Origin: Glandiceps talaboti
Taxonomy: Eukaryota; Hemichordata; Enteropneusta; Spengelidae
Length of the DNA: 64,000 nt
Direction: 5' to 3'
Assembly: GCF_964340395.1 (NCBI RefSeq)
Contig: NC_135561.1
Coordinates: 9,538,732-9,602,731 of the forward strand
This document shows positions 22,601 to 34,717 of this stretch, one piece after another. Below the pieces are notes generated by a model. The model searched no databases, was not told where the DNA came from, and saw nothing but the letters and a program-made list of their open reading frames with translations. Both the position numbers and the translations under genes were made by a program. Positions within the stretch are counted from its first letter, which is position 1. Every line of letters starts with the position of its first letter.

Positions 22601-23909
22601 AGTTTTAATATAATTTAGTAGCATATAACCAATTCTAGTGATCAACACATGCTAGTTTTTTCTTTTCCATGAAAAGTATGACATTTTCTAATGAGGATGA
22701 TAATATATCACGAATATACTTTTAGGGGTTCAGAAACAGGGTTTGATATTGTTGTTTTATATGAAATAACCTATCATTTCTAATGATAAGGACAGACAGT
22801 GACAGTGTCCTTCTAGAAATAGATTATAAATATTGGGTTTTTGCTGTATTTTAAAAGATTCTTGATGGTGACAGGCAAATCATTTTAAAATCGTTATATA
22901 TAACAGTTACTGCTCTGCTTGACAAATTCAGTCACGACATTAATGACGTCTTTGTAAAGTGAACCAGTTGTGTGATATCAAGCATTTGTTATTCTAACGC
23001 ATAGCTTAATCAAATCTTTAAAATCATGTAAATATTAATTTATAAGCAATATGTATTAAGTTCTGTAAATGCATTAACGCGTATATTAATGCATAAACAT
23101 GTACAGTGTCTTATTATTAAAATCTTTCATTTTAGTCATGTCACATATTTATTACTTGTCAACTCATTAAAAGTGTTCTCACCAACACGGCGTTATATTT
23201 CAATACAGTGTATATTTCAATATTATAAAGTCTTATCGACCTCAGTGTGACTAAGAAGTGTACCTGTGCTTGCATTGTGTTAAGTTTGCACATATTTTGT
23301 GAAGTGGTTTCCATTAATATATATATGTGTAAATTGAAAAACAGCTGACAAAAATAGCTGCTATATTAGTTTGATAGTTTGAATTGTAACGTGATGAATG
23401 TCTGTCAAATCAAATTGAATAAACTGGATGAATCATTTTGGTCGCAAGATTTCTCAGATGTTCTGATGCTTTCAATATATTCAACATCTCTAGCTATTGC
23501 TATACCTGCCATTGCAGCGTTTATGTTTTTTTTTTGCAAGATTAAACCAGAACAGCTGTTATTACTTCCGTGACACTGCAAAATAACGAAAGAACCTCTT
23601 GATGGTCTTGACATCTTGGACGGTGCCGTAAAAGAGGGTGTGCTTTACGACAATGGATAAAAGTATTCATTTGAGATGTTTTATCTATATAATTTGCTGA
23701 TAAGATTATGTTTATTATGTTTTTTTTCATAGGCCTGGGCAAAATCGAACCAGTATCTTATATCACAAGTGCATCCAGGTTGTAAACATATTGTTATCAA
23801 TGGTGCTGATCATCACATGTTGTACCGAAACCCAGATGCAGTTGTAGACCCCATCAAAAGATTGGTGAAACAGTGGCGCAATCGTCATAGTAATAGTCCT
23901 AAATTGTAA
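10259..23909 (+). CDS. Membrane-anchored alpha/beta-hydrolase-fold protein (complete, 11 exons), nucleophile elbow altered
   Basis: Exons: 10259-10420, 10937-11063, 11349-11414, 12101-12177, 13007-13057, 13448-13527, 13664-13786, 14555-14635, 16269-16490, 21370-21466, 23733-23909. All are GT-AG and the frames join to 420 aa. The layout is a basic, Ser/Thr-rich N-terminal tail (1-54), one hydrophobic segment (about 65-87), then an alpha/beta-hydrolase core: GQLYDIGGQKLYMHCIGKG, ILDAPTGMTSDVW, VCVYDRAGLGFSE, ILVGSELGGLN, DVVLIDP, and a C-terminal GADHHMLYRNPDAVV carrying the expected His. Closest in style to bacterial hydrolases with GHSxGG and DRAGxGxS motifs. In the elbow (V-G-S-E-L-G-G) the position that is normally Ser is Glu214, so it may be a pseudo-enzyme; Ser213 sits one residue early. 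The start is ACCATGA. Substrate unknown. Confidence 0.9.
10508..10705 (+). repeat. (TATG)n array in intron 1 of the hydrolase-fold gene
   Basis: About 200 bp of TATG units with a short internal (TG)n block. Several overlapping Met-Tyr-Val-Cys ORFs on both strands are artefacts of it. Confidence 0.95.
10937..11063 (+). CDS. Hydrolase-fold gene exon 2 (transmembrane segment)
   Basis: Begins IQKPGLCSRC. Residues about 65-87 (ISIGKYVLLAMVLPAFLN...) are hydrophobic and probably form a signal anchor, placing the hydrolase domain on the extracytosolic side. The donor is CCAG|GTAAGT (phase 1). Confidence 0.88.
11349..11414 (+). CDS. Hydrolase-fold gene exon 3 (first core strands)
   Basis: A 66-nt exon encoding QLYDIGGQKLYMHCIGKGAPT, the antiparallel strand pair that opens this hydrolase family. 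Phase 1-1. Confidence 0.88.
11623..11878. mobile_element. 256-bp MITE-like element in hydrolase-fold intron 3
   Basis: The ends CAATAGGGTACTTGCAATCC (from 11623) and the reverse complement of 11859-11878 (CAATAGGGAACTTGCAAACC) form a 20-bp terminal inverted repeat with two mismatches. No ORF. A clear target-site duplication was not found. Confidence 0.6.
12101..12177 (+). CDS. Hydrolase-fold gene exon 4 (oxyanion-loop region)
   Basis: Encodes VILDAPTGMTSDVWFHVHAK..., the strand and loop that in active relatives supply an oxyanion-hole residue. The acceptor ACTAAG has a moderate pyrimidine tract; the donor is AAGG|GTAAAT. Confidence 0.85.
13007..13057 (+). CDS. Hydrolase-fold gene exon 5 (DRAGLGFSE motif)
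   Basis: A 51-nt exon, VCVYDRAGLGFSEAPSR, with the conserved DRAGxGxS motif after strand 4. Phase 0-0. Confidence 0.9.
13448..13527 (+). CDS. Hydrolase-fold gene exon 6
   Basis: Encodes IQNASTSEDAKEVAYMQNRW.., an insertion-like polar helix between the DRAG motif and the elbow. The pyrimidine tract (TTTTCTTTTCTTTT) before CATACAG is strong. Confidence 0.87.
13664..13786 (+). CDS. Hydrolase-fold gene exon 7 (nucleophile elbow, Glu in place of Ser)
   Basis: Encodes MADDLKRLLTHTD...WPYILVGSELGGLNMRFYAQLYE. The codons GTT GGT TCA GAG CTT GGA GGA read V-G-S-E-L-G-G. Against the usual V-G-H-S-x-G-G, the nucleophile position is GAG (Glu214). Confidence 0.92.
13842..14170. mobile_element. Fold-back element, copy A
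   Basis: TTATTGCCTGG (13842-13852) pairs with CCAGGCAATAA (13990-14000). Inner arms GCTGTTATG.. and ..CATAACAGC also pair, so 13842-14000 can fold into a long hairpin. Sequence similarity with the second copy at 58,815-59,160 extends beyond the hairpin to about 14,170. Intron 7 of the hydrolase-fold gene. Confidence 0.6.
14338..14535. mobile_element. 198-bp inverted-repeat element
   Basis: ATCAAATGAAAATTT (14338-14352) is perfectly repeated in inverse at 14521-14535, which ends 19 bp before exon 8. MITE-like size, no coding potential. Only one copy was recognised in this window. Confidence 0.45.
14555..14635 (+). CDS. Hydrolase-fold gene exon 8
   Basis: Encodes DVSDVVLIDPITEGLFEVDD..WNQFW, the strand after the elbow helix (VVLIDP is typical). 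The acceptor is TTTGCAG and the donor TTTTG|GTAAGT. Confidence 0.9.
15221..15374. repeat. 154-bp imperfect fold-back sequence
   Basis: The left arm (15221-15283) and right arm (15319-15374) are inversely similar over about 60 bp, including AAAAGTGG.GTTT..GGTT and the apex pair CACACAAC/GTTGTGTG. It may be a fold-back transposon relic. Confidence 0.5.
15722..15923 (+). mobile_element. tRNA-derived SINE (Leu/Ser-type A box)
   Basis: TGGCCGAGTGG at 15732-15742 is a perfect RNA polymerase III A box of the tRNA-Leu/Ser type. AGTTAGAACCC at 15775-15785 is a B box with a few mismatches, at tRNA-like spacing. A non-tRNA body follows (TTACCATGCGGTAAGTAGG...), running into the tandem repeat at 15924. 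There is no acceptor-stem pairing or intact cloverleaf, so this is a SINE and not a tRNA gene. Confidence 0.6.
15924..16226 (+). repeat. Four-copy 76-bp minisatellite
   Basis: Units begin CCCTCACTAGACTTCTTGGG at 15924, 16000, 16076 and 16151. The copies are nearly identical, with a few substitutions. The array ends about 40 bp before exon 9 of the hydrolase-fold gene. Confidence 0.92.
16269..16490 (+). CDS. Hydrolase-fold gene exon 9 (lid/cap helices)
   Basis: The largest exon (222 nt), FGHLVPSFEALHLSAIVGL...; it probably forms the helical cap over the active-site pocket. It contains MMHQPITAKDVPEEI. The donor is ATAAG|GTGAGC. Confidence 0.9.
16491..21369 (+). other. Hydrolase-fold intron 9 (4.9 kb), nothing coding seen
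   Basis: AT-rich intron. Apart from the compound microsatellite near its start and a C run (18377-18393), I see no exon, no recognisable element and no long ORF. Confidence 0.6.
16587..16662 (+). repeat. (GT)n-(CTGT)n compound microsatellite
   Basis: A GT array (16587-16620) is followed by CTGT tetranucleotides (16624-16662), in intron 9 of the hydrolase-fold gene. Confidence 0.93.
21370..21466 (+). CDS. Hydrolase-fold gene exon 10
   Basis: Encodes TLWQMKSFPSNISVTVITGN.. followed by YYDEQIPSNLNT. Strand 7 (VTVITGN) is followed by acidic residues (Asp/Glu) that could be the triad acid. A 4.9-kb intron precedes it. Confidence 0.88.
21630..21690 (+). repeat. (TATG)n/(TCTG)n microsatellite
   Basis: TCTG units lead into about 36 bp of TATG. 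The Cys/Val/Tyr/Met ORFs across it are artefacts. Confidence 0.9.
22125..22235 (+). repeat. Degenerate (GAT/GAC/GGT) trinucleotide tract
   Basis: Imperfect GATGAC-type trinucleotides over about 110 bp. Read on the minus strand it is poly-Ser. In hydrolase-fold intron 10. Confidence 0.85.
23733..23909 (+). CDS. Hydrolase-fold gene exon 11 (C-terminal, His)
   Basis: 58 codons plus TAA. HIVINGADHHMLYRNPDAVV aligns with the GSGHxIxxxxPDxVV end of active hydrolases, so the triad-type His (389) is kept even though the nucleophile is not. Ends NRHSNSPKL. Confidence 0.92.
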   Translation, partial: AWAKSNQYLISQVHPGCKHIVINGADHHMLYRNPDAVVDPIKRLVKQWRNRHSNSPKL

Positions 23910-23951
23910 AGATTTAATTCTAATGTGTACTTCAGTAATCATTTTTTAGAG

Positions 23952-23957
23952 AATAAA
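23952..23957 (+). promoter_or_regulatory. Poly(A) signal AATAAA of the hydrolase-fold gene
   Basis: A canonical hexamer 43 bp after the stop codon. It implies a short 3' UTR. Confidence 0.7.
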
Positions 23958-25194
23958 GGTACTACATTTTAAGATATTTTTTGTATAGATTTTCATTATT
24001 CCTCAGTAGTTAGTGTTTTTTGTATGTAAACAATCAATTGTAGACAAACACAAGTCAATAATCATTACAAACGTCAAGTTGAACAGTTATTAGGTGTACA
24101 AGAATAAGCTTATTAAAGCGGCTTGAATCTCGGGATTTTTAAAAAAAAGAATGTTTTTTTTTAGAATATACTACAGATCTGAGCATTTATCTGTTAAACA
24201 GCCATGATATAGCCAAGTATGGTAAAGTCAATATTGCTGCAATCACCACCATGTTTTCAAGTATAAAAAAAATACTTGTAAAATAAATATTGGGTTGCTT
24301 GACCTGCTCCTAAATTACCCAAAAACCTATTTTCCGTTAATAAAAGTATCAAGGTACAGATATGGTAAATAAGTACCCTACAAGGGCCCTTCAAAATCCT
24401 TAACCTTCCTCCAGGTTGGTACCCTTTGGACCAGAACTTAAACATTGGCTGCTTTTGGTATTTCAATGATATTTAATAAAGCTTTATTGCGCTGGCTGTT
24501 ATGAAAGATTACTGCATTCATTAATTTCTCTTTTTTAGAATATTAAATTTGAATTATTAACCAATACAATTCTCAAGACCTCCTTCTCATACTAAAAGTG
24601 CAGATCGTATTCAAATCATCTATGTATAGGGCCATGAATTATGAACTTGTAAATTGTTCATTCTGTATAGATGATTGATTAATTGATTTTTAGAGATTGA
24701 TAAACAATCGTGGTTCTGAAATCCTGGTAGGTCCTAACAGGGAAAACTCGGGCTTGTACAAACTGGCATATTTGTCTAAACAATGTTACCATAACTTTGA
24801 AGTACAACGCGTTGAGAACTAATGCGTATTTTACCTCCTTAGCATCCTTCAACAAGCCTATTATAATAATAGTTTTGTGTATATTAGTGATACCTGTAGC
24901 TATGACAATCGTTTTCATCAATACGTATCTATGGCAACGAAACTTGCCGCATCACATGTACTAAATCTAGACATATGGTATGCATATAATGACCTTTGCA
25001 ATAAACAACGATTCAGCAAATCATAACGAATTCCAATAAAATCGAATATCAGCCTGTTTACTATAATAGGTCATTTCATGAATAATAAACAATTAATCCA
25101 TGACCCATTTATATAATCGCCTACAGCTGTGGTGTTGATTTCATATTACAAGAATGCACCTCCAGCCTTCAGGGGATGAACTAGTTTTAATCAG

Positions 25195-26230
<1,036 letters not shown>

Positions 26231-26681
26231 TTACAGTTGTAATGATCGCTGTAGCCCACATCATCAAGTGTAGATTAGATGGTGGCAACCTTTCCCTGTT
26301 CGTATGACTTATATTTCAACTAGTAGGTGATCTGTTTTGTGCAGGGTGTCTCTACTTTGTGGTATAGTCGAAATTACTAAAATCTTTCGCAAGAATTCAG
26401 TCTATCAGCTTGTTCCTAACTGTTAACGCTCACGACTTTTATCTTAATCGACTTTGACAACATATATATCATTTTTTTTAAACAATCTAGGGAACCGCAA
26501 AACACACTACTTAGCGTCTAATTAGATATTGAGGTCTGTAGTAAAATACACTCTCTCACATTACTGTCAAATGATAGTTACATGGTCATATCTAAACAAA
26601 ATAATAAAAAAATGTTTGTTTCCGATAACATGACTTAAAGAAAATAGGGTAGGTAGGTCGGATTTTTATTTTATTTTATTT

Positions 26682-26704
26682 CGTCGTCGTCGTCGTCGTC
26701 GTCG

Positions 26705-26735
<31 letters not shown>

Positions 26736-26759
26736 CGTCGTCGTCGTCGACGTCGTCGA
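26682..26759 (+). repeat. (TCG)n(TTG)n(TCG)n compound microsatellite
   Basis: TCG units flank a central TTG block, consistent with C-to-T change and spread inside an older TCG array. It follows a T-rich AGGGTAGGTAGGTCGG motif. Confidence 0.9.
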
Positions 26760-28129
26760 GAAATTGCTTCAAGTCTAAGATATGATACTTGTTGGTCGTA
26801 ATACTTATGTGATGGTTTGATGAGGTGTAAAAGTAGTAAATGTAGACAATCGTACGTGATTCAGACCAACACAATATGCAGACTGTTTTGTTCATCCCAC
26901 AATCTTAAAATACATGGTTTCTCTGCAATGGGATTATAACAATTCGACCAGAGATACTTTGGCAAAACAAATTACATGGAAATAGAAGTAACTTCTCAGG
27001 ATATTTACCTTTTTGAATGGTAAAAAATGTTAAGGGATGGTAGCTGAATTTAGGGTCGGTCGGGTTATCGGAAATACATAGGTTTTTTTTTTATTTGACC
27101 TTAGAAAGCGGCAGCCAAACAGTCAAATTTCAATATATCTGTTCTTTATTTTATAACATACAATACAGTTTTTCATATGTTAGAGTCATCAAGTCCTGTG
27201 TATGGACATTACCATCAGTACGGCGATTACAAATTTAAAAAAAAATACTTTTACAAGATTTACACATCTAATATTTTTGGAACATAGAATTTACGTTAAA
27301 AATATTTCCATATTATTTTTGCTACATCTGCGGCTGCTTTTTATACTATCCTTAGCAACTAAATCAGCAAGGTATGTTAGACATACACTCAATGATATTA
27401 GATAAATTGTATCACTAAAACTTAAAAGTTAAATGTCTTAAATTCCATACGTATAAGAATGTTGATCGCATGCATGCTAATGTAATATGAAACTGTGTCC
27501 ACATTTGTTCTAACTCATATTTTTAATAAAATGACAAAACCTGTGGCCCTTCCCTCTTTTTATCTGGACAATCCAATATCGGTTACTCAGATGAACGCTT
27601 AATTAAGACATGATACACAAGCTTGCGTTTTAAAATGAGATGCTTTATTCACAATTGAAGGTTTTGCAGAGAAGTTGGTCTCTAGCTATACAAATGCAAT
27701 GTTTAAAGTTTAATAACAGCCGACATCAGCGTATAAACTACTATGTGTTATTTTGACTTTAAATGCGTATTAGTCCAATGGGAATTGTTAGAAGTGTATC
27801 TTTCCATTACAGAGGGGGATGGAGCAATTTATAACAACATCAAAATCAATTACAGATAAAATTGTTCATCAAAGACGTGCACGTTATGTACCATATTAAA
27901 GTGTTTGTCCTACTTAGACGCATAGAAAAATGGGTCAGAGATATTTATATTGCTTTTAAGAGTTGACGGAAATTAATTAATGTGGTTCGTATGAAATCAA
28001 CGGAATCGAAGAACAATATTAAATGGGTAGTATGTGAGAAAATATATACGGGATTTTGTTACTGAGTAAACAGGAGATGAAACAAGTATAACTAGTACAT
28101 TAATAAATGAAGGTAATGGGTGGTGGTGG

Positions 28130-28681
28130 TGCACGGGTCTGTCAGAGAACGCGACTACAGTTAAACCTGTGCAATTTGAGCGACTGAAGAGATTGACGGA
28201 AAACTATTTGTGTTGTCATGGTAACCATGATGCGGCGGATTCTGAATAAGTGTTGTGTTTAAGGGAATTTATAATCAGGTCGTCGATCGAATCACCTATC
28301 ATTGACAGAGATTTTTTTGGGGGAAACAGTCCAATTCAGAAAAGGCGATTTCCTAACAGGTTTTGTACTTATGGTGTTCGAATAGACTGTCTGTGTAGTG
28401 AAAGGAGACAGTGTTCATCATCACGCACGTGCTTCTCAATTCAAACTACAAGGAAATCTCGTACGTCAGCCGTTCGGTATTTCGCATCTATCAACTTTAT
28501 GATACATATGGGATAATTAATAACTACGTAGCATGGACACATTAATTGCATGAGATCCAGTAATTCGGGTTTTTCAACCACGCAACAACTTTAGCTGGTT
28601 GTAACTGTTGGAAGAAAACGGTTATAGCGAGTCGTTGGATTCATCAACTGGTTTATTGAACGAAGAAATTATTAAATACAG
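28130..28681 (+). promoter_or_regulatory. Candidate promoter and orphan 5' exon
   Basis: Local CpG content is raised over the AT-rich background. GTTGTCATGGTAAC at 28212-28225 is close to an RFX X-box (GTTGCCATGGTAAC). A strong donor, TACAG|GTAAGTAAA, ends the block at 28681. No convincing coding frame runs to the donor, so this would be a 5' UTR exon. The link to any gene is inferred and unproven. Confidence 0.3.
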
Positions 28682-29274
28682 GTAAGTAAATACCAACCAC
28701 GTATTAGTGCTCAACTTTAAAAATGTGCATAGATGACGTTGATGTTATCTAAGGGGTCAAAGTGACGTGTAACTTTGTAGTTCTTGGTGGTTACTGTTTT
28801 CCTAAAATTCAAATATCCTTACTTTTAAATTATTGCAAATTTAAGCATTTTGAATCGTATTTAGCAATTTGTAGAGCTCGCAGCTAGAAATGCGAGCTTA
28901 GAAATCGTTAATCGTTACAATAACATGGAATATTTAGGTTTGATACTATAATATTTGAAAACATACCACTTTGTCGATTATTAAGCCCTTTCGTGCGTAC
29001 TTGGAGACATGATGATCGAAAGCTTAGAGAGTAACCTGCTGAAAATCTGCACGTTGCAGATTTGAACCGCACTGCCACTGTTTTTTTAAATGGCTAAATT
29101 CGTTGGACAAGATTGTGCCTCAGTCAACCTAGCTGTATAATTGGTTACCAGGTAAAATAGTGGTTGTAATGTTAATTTTGTAATCACATGCGCTTAATGA
29201 GGCTGCAATAGATTGTATGCTCGCAATCGCAAGGGATGTGACTAAGTATAAAGAAGGATAGTTATGCCGTATAG

Positions 29275-29587
<313 letters not shown>

Positions 29588-30766
29588 GTTACAAAAGTTT
29601 AATATATATATATATCCAATAGAACGTAATTCTATCTATCATACACGACATTGAGTTTTTCGGTTACTAATTTCAATGTGTATTGTATTTGTTTATTTCA
29701 AAATGGGAGTATCGCCCTTATTGTGACTTAGTTACCGACCGTGTCGTTCTAGTATGTCTATATCACGTAAAAGAAATTGTAAATTCCTTCAATTCAAAAT
29801 TACAATCACGTTGGTGTTAGTACTGCATGTAAATATTTCTGACGTAGAAATAGAACCGTTGGAATAGTAGCTGGAACAACGTATAGAAACATTATGACGA
29901 GATAACAGTATTGTTACAAAAGTTTAATATAAATTTACCAATTTTGTTCACATTTGTTAATTGGCCGACATCATTATGCGAAGTGATTCACAGTCAGTCG
30001 TGCGTATTTAGAACTGAACGGCTGTGCGTCGTATGTAAAGGACACGACTGGTACTTTAATATATATTTTGTGAAGAGCCGACGTTGGAGACCCATATCTA
30101 CACATGAAATAATAAAACAGCTATAACATTTTGACTCTTAGAAGTGAGCTGTTTTTCAGTTGGATTTAATTTTGTTCTTCACAATTGTTCTACTTTAAAT
30201 TAGGGACTGAAATCTTGTAAAAACCTGTCTGTTATTATTCTGCATATTCGTAATTAAGATATTAACGTAAACATCTCATTCGTAAAAGCACAAACAAAAT
30301 GAGCACCAATCATTAAACAACATTAACCAATTTGTCTATTTTCCATGTTTCTGTTGTAGATAGATTCTTCAAGTGCTTTGTTGGTGTTGTGACACTTTTG
30401 TAACATAAAGCTTTTAAGGCCTTGATTGTGCATGTATTTGCCTGGGGGTGTTATGCATATACAAGCGGCACCTTCTAGCTCTGTTGAATCAGGATATGGT
30501 TAGTAGTCAGACTGTCTATACGGTTTTTTAAGAATGGTTAACGTTAGATGGATCGGACGAGCATTGACTGCGTCCATAATGAGTACTACGCTTCATGGCT
30601 TGGACATGTTGAAAAACATTAAAATGTATGGTTCCACTTGAGGAAGAAAAATTGTGAAGAACAAACTAAAATCGAACTGATCTTGGTTCTACTATGCAAT
30701 GTAACCAGTTCGATTCAACATCACAGTCTCTTTAATTTAGTTTCACATCCAATGTTGGTGTCATAC

Positions 30767-30820
30767 ATGTATGTATGTATGTATGTATGTATGTATGTAT
30801 GTATGTATGTATGTATGTAC
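30767..30820 (+). repeat. (TATG)n microsatellite
   Basis: A clean TATG tetranucleotide array of about 54 bp. Confidence 0.95.
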
Positions 30821-32174
30821 TACACTTTGTTCAAAGCGCTTTGCAATTGTTACATTAGACAATTATTAAAATACAATATCAGGAAACACCATAAACTATT
30901 TTTTCCATAGCTGTGAGCTGAAATTGCTAGTTATATCTGTTTAGATTTAACTACAAATAAATAATGTTATTTTTTTATATGGTCTTTACATCAATTTTCT
31001 AGGTTTGAAAGTTTCACTTTGTACTTTGTATAATAATATAGATGAGAAAAAATAATAAATATCGTTATATAAAGATTGTTTACTGTCTTCATCAGTTGTA
31101 CTAGACTTGTTCTTTTGAATATTATGTATCAAAAGTGTCGGATAAGCTTGGTACCTGTAATAGAATCTACCACCAAGGTGTGTCATAAACATAAAACTTT
31201 TTGATTTCTTGGTCAAAACCATAACTTCCACTCCAAGCGCTTCACATGCATTACTATAGGCGCGCGAGAAATTAAGTCGACCGCCTTGTTATATTTCGAC
31301 CCTGTAGATAAAATGCTATTGCAGGTAATGAGAATTGGAATACATTTATGTGAATTTGAGATTGTGATAATCTGGCAAAATTAGAAATGATACTGATATT
31401 TACCCTCTCCATGTTATTTTGGCACACAAATATTAACAAGTTGTACAAATCGCTGATGAACAGTACGTTTGTTATCAGTATTGTAGTTAACGTCAACAAT
31501 GTCGTTATTAGGGGTACTAGATTTTTTCCTCTACCCATTTAACATTCTGTTGATACATTTGTTTTGCCAACGTTTGTCATTATAAAAATGTATTATCTAA
31601 GACATTGCACTGTACTATGCAAGGCAATGTAATATTGCTTACAGCTTTACTGATATCGTCTAAGATCTGCTTAAATGTAGCTTAACATTAAAGATGTTTT
31701 CCTGATCAAAATTCATACGTTGACGTATAATCCTATTGCTCGAAGCAATAATCTTTAATTACAGATATAATTTTCATTTATAAAGTGTAAAGCGCAGTGG
31801 TGTTAGTACAAACATAACATGATATAGATATTGCTGCTCACGCAAGAAATGACATGCCATTTGAAATTAATACAGTAATCTCTACTGAGCCATCCAAATT
31901 TTAATGAAACAGTAATACAATTCGACGTTCCACTAATAATAATTCATAGGTTTAGAAGGATAATTCTGCTTCCTGTTTTTGAATCAAAGGCCCGTTGTTG
32001 CGTTTTAATCCTTGGGTTAAAATTGTGACGTTTGCCTCTTTATATTTACATATAGAAGGTTATCTCGTTCTACAATCTTACCAAAGCTTACTGTCACATG
32101 AATGGGAAGTTTGCTTTGATTTTCCTATTATCTGTATACAATCAAAACATTCATATCATGAAGAATATCATTAC

Positions 32175-32293
<119 letters not shown>

Positions 32294-34596
32294 ATTCATC
32301 GCTTGGAATGTTCTCACATTAGATAAAATATTAAACAGTAGACAGCGTTGCGAGGGTGCTGCATTGTTTGTGGGTATCCTGACTGACATGCGGTACATAA
32401 ATTGTTATAGTCGACTATAACTATGAACAAGTGCCATACACTAAGATGAAGGCTGTGATAAGTCATCATAGAGTGCATTGTTAGGTCTTTACTTTTCCAA
32501 TCATTTTGTAGCATCTGAGTAGTTTGTCTGATATATGTAAATGTCCAAATACGCCATGCGGCCATTACACTGAGAATTGTTATTTACGGCAAAGTGCCCT
32601 TAAACATCATTTTACGGCGAGACAATTTATCATACCATCCGTTTATACAGTATGGGTGTCAGTAATGTCTGCTACACGATTAAAATAAGTTGTATTCTCA
32701 CGTCAATGATATCCGATTGCAAATGAAATATCTGCTCTCATTAGGATGCAAAACTCAACCTTTAACCTTTAACCTATAAGTTACCTGTATTAAGACAACA
32801 TTTCAGTTCACCAACTATATGAATGTCCATGCGTATAAGTTGTAAATGGATATCGTTAAAGGGGAATTCTACTCCGCTACAGAATATAGTCATGACCTCC
32901 TAAAGTCTTACTTCCTTCAGATAAATAGACATGTATATTCAGTGTGCAACTGATAAATATTCATGTCTTGCTAAATCCATAACTGAAAGAACAATAGAGG
33001 TGAAACTGGGATTGATATTGATGTTCCTTGGCAACCAAGTGAAGGTTATGTGATGTAAAATCATCAAATGACTCTTCAGAATTCAAAGTATATAAAAAAA
33101 AAATGTATTTCCTTGAGTGAAGGTCTTCCCTAAATAGCTATAGGTCTTTATTTAGTCTGTTTCCTCCCTTTAGAAGGTCTATATTTAACCATATAATTCA
33201 GAAGAAGAAAGTTTAACTATGTTCAAAGAAAAAACGATCTGTCTTGAGGTTTACGAAGCAATTTTTAACAATTTAGCTTAAAAGTAGTCTGAAGAAAGTC
33301 TCATAAACAATGTTTGTATATAAACTGTGTATCTTACAACAGAAATGTAATTTATTCACACATTAATAACATTACATACTCTGGCGAGATCTATCAACAC
33401 GTCCGCCTAGTGGGCAGGAAGATCCATCAATCATGTGTTCGTTAATTTAAACATGATATAAAAGTTTATTCCAATGACAAGTCATAATTTAGATTGAAAG
33501 AGAATTCATAACTTTATAATAATGAGAAACTGCAAGTCAACCGAGACCGGGGGACAGTCGTGTGATATAACCACTTAAGGCTTTAAGTATATTCTTTCTA
33601 TACTAAATTACGGGCCATCATTCACCATTAGATGTCCATAGAGGAAAAGGGAAAGAAATAGTTTAGCTAAAGTGCATTGAATAGTGTGTAGTAACAGCAT
33701 TCTCTTTGAAGTGTCCGATGATGTAATGATATATGGCAGCATCTTATGAGTGTGTTTGGAAGAAAGGGAACATTTTAAGTATCCATTCAACATCATTAGG
33801 GTACATCAAATAGGTGTTTGTCGTCACACTGTGCTACGCTCGAGCTCCCTCAACAAGCGATGGGACAATTGTTTACATTATCAACATTCTTGCCACAAAA
33901 ATTACGTGATTTACCCTGGCAATCATTATCGTAAACTTTCTCTGATGTTACGTTCTTTTGTTTGTTTTCAGTCTAATTGTATATGGGTATACACTTGGTA
34001 TGTTTGAACCAGCACTAGCTGCAACTGGGGCATATTTTTGTCAAACCAAAATTTGGCCAATTTCATATAAACGACATTGTCAGTTAGTAATTGATATTGT
34101 CTGTAGGTGGTGTACGTAGTGGCAAGTTTATCTTGAGAGAAAACTCGGTTTTGAACCTGTTCCCATGTTAAAACTGTAGCAGTTGTAACAGGAATATCAT
34201 TTTCTATCAGACATCCACAATATATTCACTACAAATTGTTAAAATACCAATACATAGACATTGTACATTTTCATCTCTGAATGATATTATCCATACGTAG
34301 TATTGAAACCGGTTTTAATCCTGATCGCCGTTGAATGCGCTGATTTTTAGATGCGCAACTAATAATCAATTTGATTAGATCTGAGTTATCGCGTTTACAG
34401 TTACAAGAAATACATTTGCCGATGTTGCAATATTGTACAGTGTACGATATTACGATATTGTACATATTAACAAAACAATCTCTTAATATGTTGAAGCAAG
34501 TGCAGCTTTAAGCTTTTTTCTCATTTATACTACCGCATTCAGCTAAAGTTGATATTAATACTTCCAGTAAAATTTTCATTTTGCTATCTATTACAG

Positions 34597-34717
34597 GTTA
34601 TTACAGATAATATATTTAGGATGTCCAAGCTGATCTCGAGAGGGCGTACACAGTCGAAAGGTTTCTTTTATCACTTTAGTATTTTCTTTTGTATTCAGTT
34701 CATATACGTCGGAGCAA
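34597..34717 (+). CDS. Candidate orphan first coding exon with a signal-peptide-like N-terminus
   Basis: After tandem acceptors (TTACAG ending at 34596 and at 34606), an ATG at 34621 opens MSKLISRGRTQSKG followed by a hydrophobic run (FFYHFSIFFCIQFIYVGA), then a good donor A|GTAAGT at 34718 (phase 1). Basic residues followed by a hydrophobic core ending in small residues suit a signal peptide. Phase 1 matches the LDLa/EGF exons downstream, so an alternative 5' end of that gene is possible. A separate gene or a chance ORF remain possible. Confidence 0.3.

Noticed and set aside
28250-28516. 88-aa plus-strand ORF in the CpG-enriched block
   Set aside because: No recognisable domain, and it stops well before the donor at 28681; more likely 5' UTR or chance.
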